From NCBI GenBank assembly GCA_029263175.1, contig JAJCXZ010000111.1, forward strand, positions 19,463 to 83,462: a stretch of 64,000 bases of DNA, in the 5' to 3' direction. The notes under the pieces are model-generated. The model had not been told where the DNA came from, searched no databases, and was given only the letters and a program-made list of their open reading frames with translations. The translations under genes were made by a program, and so were the position numbers. Positions 47,646 through 56,163 of the stretch are shown piece by piece (position 1 is the stretch's first letter; every line of letters starts with the position of its first letter). The DNA comes from Acidimicrobiales bacterium (GTDB lineage Bacteria > Actinomycetota > Acidimicrobiia > Acidimicrobiales > Aldehydirespiratoraceae).

Positions 47646-48830
47646 TCAGTAGAGCGGAGCCACCGGTGCGGTGAGATCGACACCGCACAGAGCAGCAAGC
47701 TCACGCAAAATGGTAGGCGCTGACTCATCAGATCCGCCGTGGTTTATGCCGTCGGCCAACGCGCTCAGCTCGGCGAGCGCGGCGGGGGCGTCGAGATCGT
47801 CGTCGAGGGCTGCTCGGAGTCGCTTGGCATACGGCACCGGATCGGGTCCGTTGCCGGCGTTGGCTGCGGCGTAGAGACGGTCGAGAAGCTCGGCGGCAGC
47901 ATCGATATCGCCGTCGAACCATTCCCAATCGGTGCGGTAGTGGTGGCGCATCAGGGCAAGGCGGATCGCCCGTGGGTCCGCGGTTTTCGACAGCTCGCAG
48001 ACGAAGACGAGGTTGCCGAGCGACTTGGACATCTTGGTTCCCTCGTAGGCCACCATGCCGCAGTGCATCCAGTGGGTGACGAAAGTGACGCCGTTGGCGG
48101 CTTCGCTCTGGGCCCTCTCACATTCGTGGTGCGGGAAGATCAGGTCCGAGCCGCCGCCGTGCAGGTCGATGGTCTCACCGATCGTGCCCTTGGCCATGGC
48201 GCTGCACTCGATGTGCCAGCCCGGGCGTCCGGGGCCCCAGGGGCTGGGCCAGCTCGGCTCGTCATCGAGAGATGGCTGCCAGAGGATGAAGTCGAGCGGG
48301 TTGCGCTGGCGAGGATCGTCGGGGTGTCCGCCGCGCTCGGCGGCGAACTCGATCATCGTGGCTTCGTCGTAGCCGCTGACGGCCCCGAACGACTCGAAGG
48401 TCGACACATCGAAGAACACGGTGCCGTCAACGTTGTAGGTGTGGCCCTTCTCGTCGAGGGTTTGGACCATCTCAACCATCTCGGCAACCCATTGGGTGGC
48501 GTGGGGTTCGTTGAAAACGGGGCGGGTATTGAGGGCCACCATGTCGCCATGAAAGCGGGCAGTTTCGGCCGCGGCCAACTCAAGGAAGTCGATCCCGAGC
48601 TCGCGGGCCTTCGGCAGGATCGAGTCGTCGACATCGGTGATGTTGCGCACCAACTTCACGGTGTGGCCGCGGTCCTCGAGGCGCCGGATCAGCAGATCGT
48701 AGGTGAGGTATGTGTTGGCATGGCCGAGGTGGGTCGAGTCGTATGGCGTGATGCCGCAGACGTACAACCGAACCTCGGGCCCCGGCTCGAAGGGGACGAC
48801 GGCCTGACGAGAGGTATCGAAGAGCAGCAC
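47646..48830 (-). CDS. mshC: Mycothiol ligase MshC (Cys:GlcN-inositol ligase)
   Basis: A 394-aa enzyme that joins cysteine to glucosaminyl-inositol in mycothiol synthesis, derived from CysRS. It has LYVCGITPYDSTHLGHANTY (HIGH plus the MshC-specific ITPYD), RHGDM-type spacing, and GTKMSKSLGNLVFV. It lacks the anticodon-binding C-terminal domain of cysS. The GTG at 48830 is preferred over 48854 because TACCGT lies 8 bases upstream. Mycothiol is the actinobacterial thiol, consistent with the 19.2 kb isomerase-like protein. Confidence 0.92.
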   Translation of the reverse strand: MLLFDTSRQAVVPFEPGPEVRLYVCGITPYDSTHLGHANTYLTYDLLIRRLEDRGHTVKLVRNITDVDDSILPKARELGIDFLELAAAETARFHGDMVALNTRPVFNEPHATQWVAEMVEMVQTLDEKGHTYNVDGTVFFDVSTFESFGAVSGYDEATMIEFAAERGGHPDDPRQRNPLDFILWQPSLDDEPSWPSPWGPGRPGWHIECSAMAKGTIGETIDLHGGGSDLIFPHHECERAQSEAANGVTFVTHWMHCGMVAYEGTKMSKSLGNLVFVCELSKTADPRAIRLALMRHHYRTDWEWFDGDIDAAAELLDRLYAAANAGNGPDPVPYAKRLRAALDDDLDAPAALAELSALADGINHGGSDESAPTILRELAALCGVDLTAPVAPLY

Positions 48831-48861
48831 GGCCGCCAACGGTAGCGCCCTCACCCACCGG

Positions 48862-50217
48862 TTACGAAGTAGCGCGGTTGGTCAACGAGACGGTGAACCG
48901 GGCACCACCGAGCGGGGAGTCCGTGACGCTCACGGTGCCCCCGTGGGCTTCGGCGACCCGGCGGACGATGGCGAGGCCAAGACCGGTTCCTCCGGCGTGA
49001 CGATCGCGGGCACCGTCGATGCGGGCGAAGCGTTCGAAGATCTGGTCTCGGTCACAGACGCTGACGCCGATGCCGTCGTCGTCGACATGGAGGACGGTCC
49101 GGCCACCGGAGCCCGCGAGGGTGATGGCGATCCGGCTCTCCGCATGACGGAGTGCATTGTCGACGAGGTTTCGCACGAGGCCGCGGAGCTGGGCGGCGTC
49201 GCCGGTGACTCGGGTGGGCTCGACGTCGTCAATCACGACCCGATGGTTGTGCCGGGGCGCCGCCGCGGCGAGTGCATCGAAGACGAGGTCGTCGAGATCC
49301 ACCGGGTCGCGGCGGCCGACCTGGCCTTCATCGTGGCGGGCGAGGGCGAGGAGATCGTCGACCAGCGCCGCCAATCGATCGATCTGTGCGAGGCAACGCT
49401 CTCGGGTTTCGTTGTCGGTTGTGCTCGTTTCGATGTCGATGCGGAGGTTGGCCAGCGGTGACTTGAGCTCGTGCGATGCGTCGCCCACGAACTGACGTTG
49501 ACGGCGATCGTTGACGGCGAGACGCTCGAGCATGTCGTTGACCGTTTGCGCCAGCGCCTCGATCTCGTCACCTGTCTTGGGTACGTCCAGTGTCGCTCCT
49601 TGGTCGTGGGCACTGATTCTTTTTGCATCCGAGCGGATTCGCCCTACCGGGCGCAGCGCTCGGTCGGCGGTGATCCACGTCAGGCCGGCCACGATCACCA
49701 GGAGGACCGGTGAGCCGACGACGAGGACCGCGACCACCTTTCCGACCGGCCCGTTGACGACCTCGAGCTCCGAACCGACGATCACCAAGACGTCTCCATG
49801 GGTGGGGGAAACGGCTGTGGTGACGTGGAGACGGAGCTCCTCCCGGTCGATCTCGGACTGGCCGTCGTCATGCGATTCTTCGAACGCGACCTGGGTGGTC
49901 GACGTGCCGAGACGGGTGGTCGGCGGATGGCCGACCATGGATCGGCCGCCAGTGGCGAGGGTGGAGCCATCCACAGTTCCGATCCAGACGGTGGATTCTT
50001 CGAGCCGGGTGTCCGTGAGGGTGAGCGGGTCGGCATCGGCGGCCAGAAGGGATGCCCGCCCCTCGGCGGCCGCGACGAGCGTGGCATCGAGATTGTCGAT
50101 GAGCTGCGAACGCAGCACGGTGGCGACGATGATCCCGCCTCCGAGCAGTGCCGCGGCCAGCACGAGCGAGACGAAGGCGGTGGCCCGGAATCGAATCCCG
50201 CGCACGTCAGCCACCAT
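48862..50217 (-). CDS. Membrane sensor histidine kinase (OmpR-pair)
   Basis: A 451-aa kinase. N-terminal helix (RATAFVSLVLAAALLGGG), an external sensor of about 120 residues, a second helix (VVAVLVVGSPVLLVIVAGL), HAMP, the His box in ASHELKSPLANLRIDI, N-box NLVDNALRHAE and G-box GGTGLGLAIVRRVAE. The start at 50217 overlaps the response regulator stop by 11 bases. Ligand unknown; its position directly after the ApbE/reductase genes suggests envelope redox or metal sensing. Confidence 0.92.
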   Translation of the reverse strand: MVADVRGIRFRATAFVSLVLAAALLGGGIIVATVLRSQLIDNLDATLVAAAEGRASLLAADADPLTLTDTRLEESTVWIGTVDGSTLATGGRSMVGHPPTTRLGTSTTQVAFEESHDDGQSEIDREELRLHVTTAVSPTHGDVLVIVGSELEVVNGPVGKVVAVLVVGSPVLLVIVAGLTWITADRALRPVGRIRSDAKRISAHDQGATLDVPKTGDEIEALAQTVNDMLERLAVNDRRQRQFVGDASHELKSPLANLRIDIETSTTDNETRERCLAQIDRLAALVDDLLALARHDEGQVGRRDPVDLDDLVFDALAAAAPRHNHRVVIDDVEPTRVTGDAAQLRGLVRNLVDNALRHAESRIAITLAGSGGRTVLHVDDDGIGVSVCDRDQIFERFARIDGARDRHAGGTGLGLAIVRRVAEAHGGTVSVTDSPLGGARFTVSLTNRATS

Positions 50218-50887
50218 CCCGTGCGAGTCGGTATCCGGCGCCGCGCACGGTTTCGATGGCTTGGCGCTCGAACGGGCTGTCGATCTTCTTGCGCAGCGAG
50301 GAGACGTAGACCTCGACGATGTTTGGGCTTCCGTCGAAGGCGAAATCCCAGACGTGAGCCAGCACATCGCGCTTCGAGACGACCTCGCCGGGTCGACTGA
50401 GCAGATACTCGAGGATGGCGAATTCACGGGCAGTCAGGTCGAGCAACGTGTCCCCCCGCCAGGCCCGACCTTCGGCGGGGTCGAGTCGAAGATCTCCGGC
50501 CTCGTACATGAGGGCGGGCCCGGCCGAGCCCCTGCGTCGCATCACGGCGCGCAGTCGCGCAACAAGCACCACGAAGGAGAACGGTTTGGTGACGAAGTCA
50601 TCGGCCCCCGTATCGAGCCCCTCGGCCTCGTCGAGTTCACCCTGCTTGGCGGTGAGCATCACGACCGGCGTCCAGTTGTCCTCGTCGCGTAGCGTTCGGC
50701 AGACCACATAACCGTTGATCTTCGGGAGCATGACGTCGAGCACGATGGCGTCGTAGTCGTTCTCGCGAGCGAGCCAGAGACCCTCCTCTCCATCGGCGGC
50801 GACGTCCACGGCGAACCCCTCGGCCTGAAGGCCGCGCTGTAACGAGTCGGCCATCGGCGCTTCGTCTTCGACCACGAGGATCCGCAT
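50207..50887 (-). CDS. OmpR-family response regulator
   Basis: A 226-aa regulator. Receiver: ILVVEDEAPMAD, the phospho-acceptor Asp in AIVLDVMLPK, and Lys in FVTKPFSF. C-terminal winged helix: LTAREFAILEYLLSRPGEVVSK and VEVYVSSLRKKI. TACGAT lies 6 bases before ATG, a leaderless start. It is transcribed after the ferric-reductase gene (16-base gap) but may use its own promoter. Confidence 0.94.
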   Translation of the reverse strand: MRILVVEDEAPMADSLQRGLQAEGFAVDVAADGEEGLWLARENDYDAIVLDVMLPKINGYVVCRTLRDEDNWTPVVMLTAKQGELDEAEGLDTGADDFVTKPFSFVVLVARLRAVMRRRGSAGPALMYEAGDLRLDPAEGRAWRGDTLLDLTAREFAILEYLLSRPGEVVSKRDVLAHVWDFAFDGSPNIVEVYVSSLRKKIDSPFERQAIETVRGAGYRLARDGG

Positions 50888-50903
50888 CGGCTGATCGTAG
50901 GCG

Positions 50904-51452
50904 TCAGGAGCTGAGGGCCGGCTGAAGACGCCGAGCAGTGAGGATTCGGTAGGTGGTCAGGAAGATGGTGACGAGCGCCATCCCCCCCACGCCGAGGATG
51001 TAGAGCGGGTTGCCGGCATCGGTCCCGGCCTGGGCCCCGTGGAGTATCCCTGCGAACAACACGCCGTAGCTGGTGAGGTGGACGCCTTTCCAGAGGCGCT
51101 TGGGCAGCTGATTCATGAGCATCGATGTGGCCTGCACGGCGAGGAGGAGCCAGCCTGAGACCACGCCCCAGGCCACGGCACCGGGGTTCCAGTCGGCGAC
51201 GCCAGGGATGAGCACATCGAGGATGCCGAAGCCGATGTACGAGTCGAGCATGAGCGCGACCACATGGATGATCGTGAAGACGACAGCGCTGCCGCCGAAC
51301 CACTTGTGAAGGTCGAGGATCCACCGTGGCTTGGGAATGCCTGGCATGACCTTGCTGCTGAGCAGCAGTCCCCAGATGACAGAGGCTCCGCTCAGGACAA
51401 GGGCGACGATGCCGCCGGAGCGAGCGATGTACCACCAGAACTGCTCGCTCAT
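50904..51452 (-). CDS. Ferric reductase-like transmembrane (haem b) protein
   Basis: A 182-aa, six-helix membrane protein of the ferric-reductase-like group. Candidate haem ligands are His in LDLHKWFGG, TIIHVVALML, GVHLTSYGVLF and LHGAQAG. The compact size resembles MsrQ/YedZ rather than full NADPH oxidases, so it relays electrons across the membrane and needs a separate donor. ATGA overlap with apbE shows coupling. The partner is probably a flavinylated protein matured by ApbE. Confidence 0.85.
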   Translation of the reverse strand: MSEQFWWYIARSGGIVALVLSGASVIWGLLLSSKVMPGIPKPRWILDLHKWFGGSAVVFTIIHVVALMLDSYIGFGILDVLIPGVADWNPGAVAWGVVSGWLLLAVQATSMLMNQLPKRLWKGVHLTSYGVLFAGILHGAQAGTDAGNPLYILGVGGMALVTIFLTTYRILTARRLQPALSS

Positions 51453-52384
51453 GAGAGATAGTCCTGGATCGGCCCGACGAGATGATGGCGGCCGTCGTGG
51501 TCGACGATGAACGCCGCGACGCGGTGTTCGGTGACGATCCGTTCCCACTCGCCGGGGGTCGCGAGGTAGAGCTCGGTGGCGACGGCCTCTGCCCACCACC
51601 CATCTGCCGCGATGACCGTCACCAACGTGGCCGCGCTCACTGCGTTCCTGCCGGTTGCCGGGTCGACGATGTGGTGGACGGTGCGCCCGTCCTGCGTCCA
51701 GCGCCGGCGCCGATCAGTGGAGGTTGTCACCGCGCCTTCGCTGACGCGCAGGGTGCCGAGTGCGCCGGCACCGAGGCTCGGCTCGACGATTGGGATCCTC
51801 CAGCCGTCGCCGCCGGGGGAGGAGCCGCCGCAGCGGATGTCGCCCCCGAGGCTGACGAACACACCGTCGGCGCCCGCAGCGAGGACTTCTTCCACGAGGA
51901 TGTCGGCCGCCAATCCTTTGCCGATCGCCCCGGGATCGAAGCCAACGTCGTGCGGCATGGTTATCGACTCCATCGCATCGTCGACGACGATGTCGCCACA
52001 CCCGCGTGCGACCTGATGCATCGGGGGCGCGGTGGCTGTGCCGATCTCGGCGAACGAGCGGTCGTAGCCATTGGCGATCATCGCATCGACGACGCTCGGA
52101 TCGCACCGTCCGCCGGTGAGCTTCCATGCCTGGATCCCATGACGAACCAAGGTGCGCGTGTCGGCGTGAACAGTGACGGGAAGCCCCCTCGTGGTGTTGC
52201 AGCGAGTGATGTCACTGGACGGGCGAAAGCGACTCCATCGCTGCTCGAGCTCGATCAGGCGACGCTGCGCGTGCTCGAGGTGCTCCGGGGAGCCGGTGAT
52301 CTCGATGACCACCTGGCTCCCCATCGCATCTCCCGAGTGTCGAAGGGACACGCCACTCGGGAACTGGGGAGCCGACACGGGCAT
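51449..52384 (-). CDS. apbE: FAD:protein FMN transferase ApbE
   Basis: A 311-aa flavin transferase that attaches FMN to Thr residues of exported redox proteins. Seen are AMGSQVVIEI near the N-terminus, RFRPSSDITRCN, FDPGAIGKGLAADILVEEVL (the FAD-site GKG motif), VSLGGDIRCGG and HIVDPATGRNAVSAATLV. No signal peptide or lipobox is obvious at the 52384 start (MPVSAPQF), unlike many ApbE lipoproteins. It starts 1 base after the upstream TGA. Its target protein is not evident in the window. Confidence 0.92.
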   Translation of the reverse strand: MPVSAPQFPSGVSLRHSGDAMGSQVVIEITGSPEHLEHAQRRLIELEQRWSRFRPSSDITRCNTTRGLPVTVHADTRTLVRHGIQAWKLTGGRCDPSVVDAMIANGYDRSFAEIGTATAPPMHQVARGCGDIVVDDAMESITMPHDVGFDPGAIGKGLAADILVEEVLAAGADGVFVSLGGDIRCGGSSPGGDGWRIPIVEPSLGAGALGTLRVSEGAVTTSTDRRRRWTQDGRTVHHIVDPATGRNAVSAATLVTVIAADGWWAEAVATELYLATPGEWERIVTEHRVAAFIVDHDGRHHLVGPIQDYLS

Positions 52385-52385
52385 G

Positions 52386-52754
52386 TCAGCTCCCCTGGGT
52401 CGCGGCCGGAGCGACAGATGGGTCGGTGGCCGGCGCCGGGAGTGTCCGAACCTCTCGGACCACCGTGACCTGGGCATCGGCAGCCGGCAGAGGGTCGCGG
52501 ACCTGGGTCGGTGACGCGGCCGGTACCTCGACCACGATCACCCGCTCGATCACATGGACCGGTACGGGCGGAGCGGTTGCCTCGGCCTGACCGGCGGCCG
52601 CCATCGCGGCCACCATCAGCAGGGTTGCGCTGGTGGCGACCCCGGTGGCGATGATCTTGCTCGACGCATGAGTGGGCCGAGCGGGCGTCGAGGCCGGATC
52701 GCGCTTGGCCTGCAGCGCCCGGGCTCGGGCCAGCATTTCTGCTCGGTCAGTCAT
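52386..52754 (-). CDS. Small membrane-anchored protein of redox cluster
   Basis: A 122-aa protein with a charged cytoplasmic start (MTDRAEMLARARALQ), one helix (ATGVATSATLLMVAAMAAAG) and an outer tail rich in Pro and Val (VHVIERVIVVEVPAAS). ATG overlaps the preceding stop by 8 bases (ATGACTGA), and apbE starts 1 base after its own stop, so it is firmly part of this operon. It has no cysteine. No ApbE flavinylation motif is convincing. Function unknown. Confidence 0.75.
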   Translation of the reverse strand: MTDRAEMLARARALQAKRDPASTPARPTHASSKIIATGVATSATLLMVAAMAAAGQAEATAPPVPVHVIERVIVVEVPAASPTQVRDPLPAADAQVTVVREVRTLPAPATDPSVAPAATQGS

Positions 52755-53067
52755 CGTCGTCCTCCTCGTGCTCTTTGTGCTCCTCGTAGTCGTCGTGGTC
52801 GTCGTCTTCGTAGGCGACCGCTGGAGCCGGGGCATCTTGGTAGACGATCTCGTAAACGACATCGCCGGCGGATGTGGTGGTCGTGGTCAGGTCGGCCAAC
52901 TCAGAGGCCGGCACCTGCACAACCTCATACTCGGTCGTGATATTGGCCGGGAGGGGTGCCGGGTCGGCGGTTGCGGCTTGGCCGACAGTCATCGAAAGGG
53001 CGACCACGCCTGCGGCGGTGGTCATGGCGAGAGCGCCGGCGGCGCTCAAAGCGATCTTGCGGTCCAT
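52747..53067 (-). CDS. Small secreted acidic/His-rich protein of redox cluster
   Basis: A 106-aa exported protein with a signal sequence (about residues 1-33: RKIALSAAGALAMTTAAG) and a mature part ending in an extremely acidic tail with interspersed His, which could bind metal ions such as iron or calcium. GGAG lies 9 bases before the ATG. It is the first gene of the set leading to apbE and the ferric-reductase gene. No homologue recognised. Confidence 0.72.
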   Translation of the reverse strand: MDRKIALSAAGALAMTTAAGVVALSMTVGQAATADPAPLPANITTEYEVVQVPASELADLTTTTTSAGDVVYEIVYQDAPAPAVAYEDDDHDDYEEHKEHEEDDDD

Positions 53068-53184
53068 AGTGCTTCTCCGTCTTCCTTGGGGGATTGCCTC
53101 GACCGGCGTGTCGAAGGTGGGAGAAGCATGCGACAGGGCGCCTTCAGGAACGCTGAACGATCCTGAAGACGCCCTCAGGAAGCG

Positions 53185-53403
53185 TCAGGCGGTCTCGCCT
53201 GCTTCCGGGGTGCGGGAGCCGTCGCGCAGCTGGCGCATCACCAAGACAACGACGAACAGCACGCCGAGTCCTCCGACTGTGGCACCGACGACAGCGGTGG
53301 TGTCGAGTTCGGGCCAGGCAGCATCAGCCACGATCGCCAATCCGGAGAGGGCGAACAGCAGGCCGATGATCAGGGCGGTGGGATCGAGGGGGTGGCGGGT
53401 CAT
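53185..53403 (-). CDS. Two-helix small membrane protein
   Basis: A 72-aa protein with two helices, ALIIGLLFALSGLAIVADA and AVVGATVGGLGVLFVVVLVM, and a short charged tail. Its ATG overlaps the stop of a 36-codon ORF (ATGA), which in turn overlaps the PspC gene. It is therefore the third member of the pspC-like transcript. No known domain; small membrane proteins commonly modulate envelope-stress modules. Confidence 0.7.
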   Translation of the reverse strand: MTRHPLDPTALIIGLLFALSGLAIVADAAWPELDTTAVVGATVGGLGVLFVVVLVMRQLRDGSRTPEAGETA

Positions 53404-53510
53404 GGGCGGTCTCCAGTGAGTGGGTGGTCGTGGCTGCGGGTTTGGCTCGCGGGACTGTCGATCAGAACTGCGACGAGGATGGCGATGATTCCGAGACAGA
53501 TCAGGGGCAT
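53400..53510 (-). CDS. 36-aa single-helix membrane peptide
   Basis: A short ORF that starts inside the last codons of the pspC-like gene (10-base overlap) and stops in ATGA with the following gene. It encodes MPLICLGIIAILVAVLID followed by a polar His-containing tail, that is one membrane helix. The double overlap is typical of translationally coupled small genes and would be missed by size cut-offs. Its function is unknown; a partner of PspC/LiaF-like proteins is a guess. Confidence 0.5.
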   Translation of the reverse strand: MPLICLGIIAILVAVLIDSPASQTRSHDHPLTGDRP

Positions 53511-54862
53511 GGGACAACCCCGGGCGTGCCGACGTTCGTACAGACGGTGACGACGCCGTGGCCGAGGCCGATGTCGAGGTCAAGGTCGAGGAGCCCTGGT
53601 TCGGTCCCCTCCAGCAGCACATCCAGATCGATGTCGGGGCCGTCGTCCACGAAGTACTGATCGACTCCTTCGATCTCGATCTCTCCAATACGGCCGTTCA
53701 TGTCGATGGCGACAGTCATGTCTTCGGGGACGTAGACGGTGACCTCGCCGATGGTGAGGCTGACGCTGGCCGCATGGACGCCGCTGCCGAGCGAAACATC
53801 ACTGAGATCGACGATGTATTCGCCCACGCCGTAGTGATACTCGTCCTGCAGCTGGTCGACCGAGGCAACGACCACGGTCTTTTCGCCGACTCCGTCGTTC
53901 CAGTCGAGGTCAAGGGCGGCGAGACCCCACGCGATCGGAAGAATCAGGAAGCCCAGCAGAACCAGTCCTCGGGCCCGGCCGATGAACGCCGAGAGCACGA
54001 GCGCCAGCCCGATGATGGCGAGGCAGATGCCGGCGTAGACGGCGGGGTTGAACACGAACCAGTCGAGCTGGGTGCCGACGACCGCTCCGCCGCTGACAAT
54101 GAGCAGAACGGCGACGGTCAGCGGCCCGAGGAAGGGCCTTGGTCGTGGCGGGCGTTGGGGCTGCGGAGGGTGCGGCGGGCGAGGTCCGCCGGGATGGCGG
54201 CGCCGGTAGCCGTGGCGCCACTGCTGACGCTGGCGACGAAACGACTCACGTGCTTCACCGAGCTCGGTCCGCATTTCCTCGCCGGCGGAGGCGAGGTCGG
54301 CCCGAGCGTCGGCCACCGACGAGGCGATGGGGTCGTCCGTGGGTGGTCCGCGGTCAGCATCTTCGTCGTACCAGTCTCGGCGTCCTTCGTGCCGATCAGC
54401 GGGCCAGATGAGCAGGGCGACACCGGCAGCGATCAACAGGAGCGGGAAGGCGAGGCCGTCACCGAGCCCGAATCCCGGCAGCCAGACCAGAGGACTGGCG
54501 AGGATGAGAAGGGTGCCGATGGCGAGGACGGCTAGGAGGAGAAACCTATTGCCGTCGGGCGAACCTCGCAGTGCTCGCATGGCGGTGGATTCCTCTCGGC
54601 CCTCCTTGGCCATGATCAGCCAGGCGAGAAGGTAGAGCAGCACGCCGGAGCCGCCGAAGATCGCGAGGAGTACAAAGCCGATCCGCACGATCACGGGATC
54701 GATGCCGAAGTAGTGGCCGAGACCACCACCGACACCGGCGATCACGCGGTCGGAGCGGCTGCGTCGCAGATTGCGTCCTTGTCCGTACGTGGAATCGTCG
54801 GATGGCGGAGGGGGAGGGGGAGGAGACTCGGTCGAGTCTTCGGTGGGGGTTTCTTCGTTCAT
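53501..54862 (-). CDS. PspC domain protein with LiaF-like C-terminus
   Basis: A 453-aa membrane protein. A Pro-rich cytoplasmic leader precedes a PspC domain (RSRSDRVIAGVGGGLGHYFG, about residues 30-90), several helices, a basic/Pro-rich loop (residues about 210-240), three more helices, and a C-terminal LiaF-like beta domain (VDQLQDEYHYGVGEYIVDLS, VSLTIGEVTVYVPEDMTV). This is the sensor-inhibitor layout of LiaF-type proteins that control a LiaRS-like system, and just such a kinase is divergent. Start at 54862 or 54898. Confidence 0.85.
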   Translation of the reverse strand: MNEETPTEDSTESPPPPPPPSDDSTYGQGRNLRRSRSDRVIAGVGGGLGHYFGIDPVIVRIGFVLLAIFGGSGVLLYLLAWLIMAKEGREESTAMRALRGSPDGNRFLLLAVLAIGTLLILASPLVWLPGFGLGDGLAFPLLLIAAGVALLIWPADRHEGRRDWYDEDADRGPPTDDPIASSVADARADLASAGEEMRTELGEARESFRRQRQQWRHGYRRRHPGGPRPPHPPQPQRPPRPRPFLGPLTVAVLLIVSGGAVVGTQLDWFVFNPAVYAGICLAIIGLALVLSAFIGRARGLVLLGFLILPIAWGLAALDLDWNDGVGEKTVVVASVDQLQDEYHYGVGEYIVDLSDVSLGSGVHAASVSLTIGEVTVYVPEDMTVAIDMNGRIGEIEIEGVDQYFVDDGPDIDLDVLLEGTEPGLLDLDLDIGLGHGVVTVCTNVGTPGVVPCP

Positions 54863-54907
54863 GGGTTCAGTGTGATCCTGCCCGATCATCATGCCCATCG
54901 GGGATGA

Positions 54908-54956
54908 CCCTGGTCTTTCCCTGACACCTCAGGGTGCTCTCAGGGTCGTCCCTGAG
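54908..54956. promoter_or_regulatory. Tandem CCCTGA/TCAGGG operator in divergent envelope-stress promoter
   Basis: Two palindromes with the same half-site: CCCTGA-N4-TCAGGG (54919-54934) and TCAGGG-N4-CCCTGA (54940-54955). Their centres are 21 bp apart, two helical turns, and a third half-site CCCTGG starts at 54908. This is the pattern expected for paired dimers of a LuxR/NarL-type regulator, and such a gene is encoded here. It lies between the divergent pspC-like and kinase genes, so autoregulation is likely. Confidence 0.6.
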
Positions 54957-54990
54957 TGGCATTGGCGCCGCGAAGTGCGATCATCGGTTC

Positions 54991-56163
54991 ATGACTTCGG
55001 ATTGGCGAGCTCGGATCCCTCCGCGATCCAACACGGACCGTGTGGTCGGTGGGGTGAGCGCCGGCATCGCTCAGGCGATCAACCTCGATCCGATCCTGGT
55101 CCGGCTCGCATTCATCGTGTTGACGTTCGGCGGACCGGGTATCCCCGCCTATGCCGTGGCGTGGCTCGTCATGCCCGAGGACCCACGCTCCGGGGCCGCG
55201 GATGACGATGCTAGATCGCCGATCGAGCTTCGCCGCGGTGTCGGCCTGGTCCTCATCGTCCTCGGCGCTGTGCTCGGCCTTCGCGAGATCGGGCTCACCC
55301 CACCCGACGCGATCGTCTGGCCGATTCTTCTCGTTGGAGCGGGAGTTGGAATCGTGCTCTGGCAAGTGCAGCCCTCGCTGGAGTTCAGTCGGTGGGCCTC
55401 TGCTCGGATTGCGGCCGGAATCATCGTGGTGGGTTTGGGGCTCGCCGCGTTCGTGGCCGGCAACATCTCGCTCGGCGCGGTTCGCGACAGCCTGTTCGGC
55501 ACCGTATTGGTCGTCGGTGGGCTTGCCCTTCTCGTGGGTCCGTGGATGGTCGTGCTGATGCGTGATCGGGCCGACGAGCGCAGACGTCGTCAGCAGTCGG
55601 ACGCTCGAGCCGACGTGGCCGCCCATCTCCACGATTCGGTTCTTCAGACGTTTGCGCTGATGCAGCGCACCGATGACCCTCGGGAGATGTCAGCCCTTGC
55701 TCGTCAGCAGGAACGTGAGCTGCGTCGCTGGCTGTATGCCGACGTTGTCGATCCCGGTCAGTGGACGCTCAAGACAGCGGTCGAGCGCACCACCGGTGTG
55801 GTAGAGGACCGCCACGATGTCACTGTCGAGACGGTTGTGGTCGGTGATGCGTCGATCGACACCGCGGTCGAGGCTCTTGTCGCCGCCACCGGTGAAGCGG
55901 CGACGAACGCGGCGAAGTGGTCGGGATGCGACTCCGTTTCGGTCTTTGTCGAGGTGACCGACGACGAGGTGCAGTCCTTTGTGCGAGATACCGGCGTCGG
56001 TTTCGACCGGGGCGAGATCGCCGAGGATCGGCTCGGTGTGAAGGAGTCCATCGTGGGACGCATGGAACGGATCGGCGGCCGGGCCGAGATCATCACCGCG
56101 CCGGGGGAGGGCACCGAGGTGCGCCTCGCCGTGCCGCTGCCAACGGGTACGGTCGGCGCATGA
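54991..56163 (+). CDS. PspC-fused histidine kinase (LiaS/EsrS-like)
   Basis: A 390-aa kinase with an N-terminal PspC domain (VVGGVSAGIAQAINLDPILVR, about residues 17-70), about five more helices, then a HisKA_3 domain with the phospho-His in AHLHDSVLQTFALMQ and a HATPase (ATGEAATNAAKWSG, VRDTGVGFDRG). This resembles the corynebacterial envelope-stress kinase EsrS. Stop overlaps the regulator start (ATGA). No clear ribosome site. Confidence 0.9.
   Translation: MTSDWRARIPPRSNTDRVVGGVSAGIAQAINLDPILVRLAFIVLTFGGPGIPAYAVAWLVMPEDPRSGAADDDARSPIELRRGVGLVLIVLGAVLGLREIGLTPPDAIVWPILLVGAGVGIVLWQVQPSLEFSRWASARIAAGIIVVGLGLAAFVAGNISLGAVRDSLFGTVLVVGGLALLVGPWMVVLMRDRADERRRRQQSDARADVAAHLHDSVLQTFALMQRTDDPREMSALARQQERELRRWLYADVVDPGQWTLKTAVERTTGVVEDRHDVTVETVVVGDASIDTAVEALVAATGEAATNAAKWSGCDSVSVFVEVTDDEVQSFVRDTGVGFDRGEIAEDRLGVKESIVGRMERIGGRAEIITAPGEGTEVRLAVPLPTGTVGA

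Noticed and set aside
46702..48845. Very long ORFs (316 and 368 codons) on the plus strand opposite cysS and mshC
   Set aside because: They are antisense shadows of two certain synthetase-family genes; high-GC codon use keeps the opposite frame open, and neither shows a recognisable domain.
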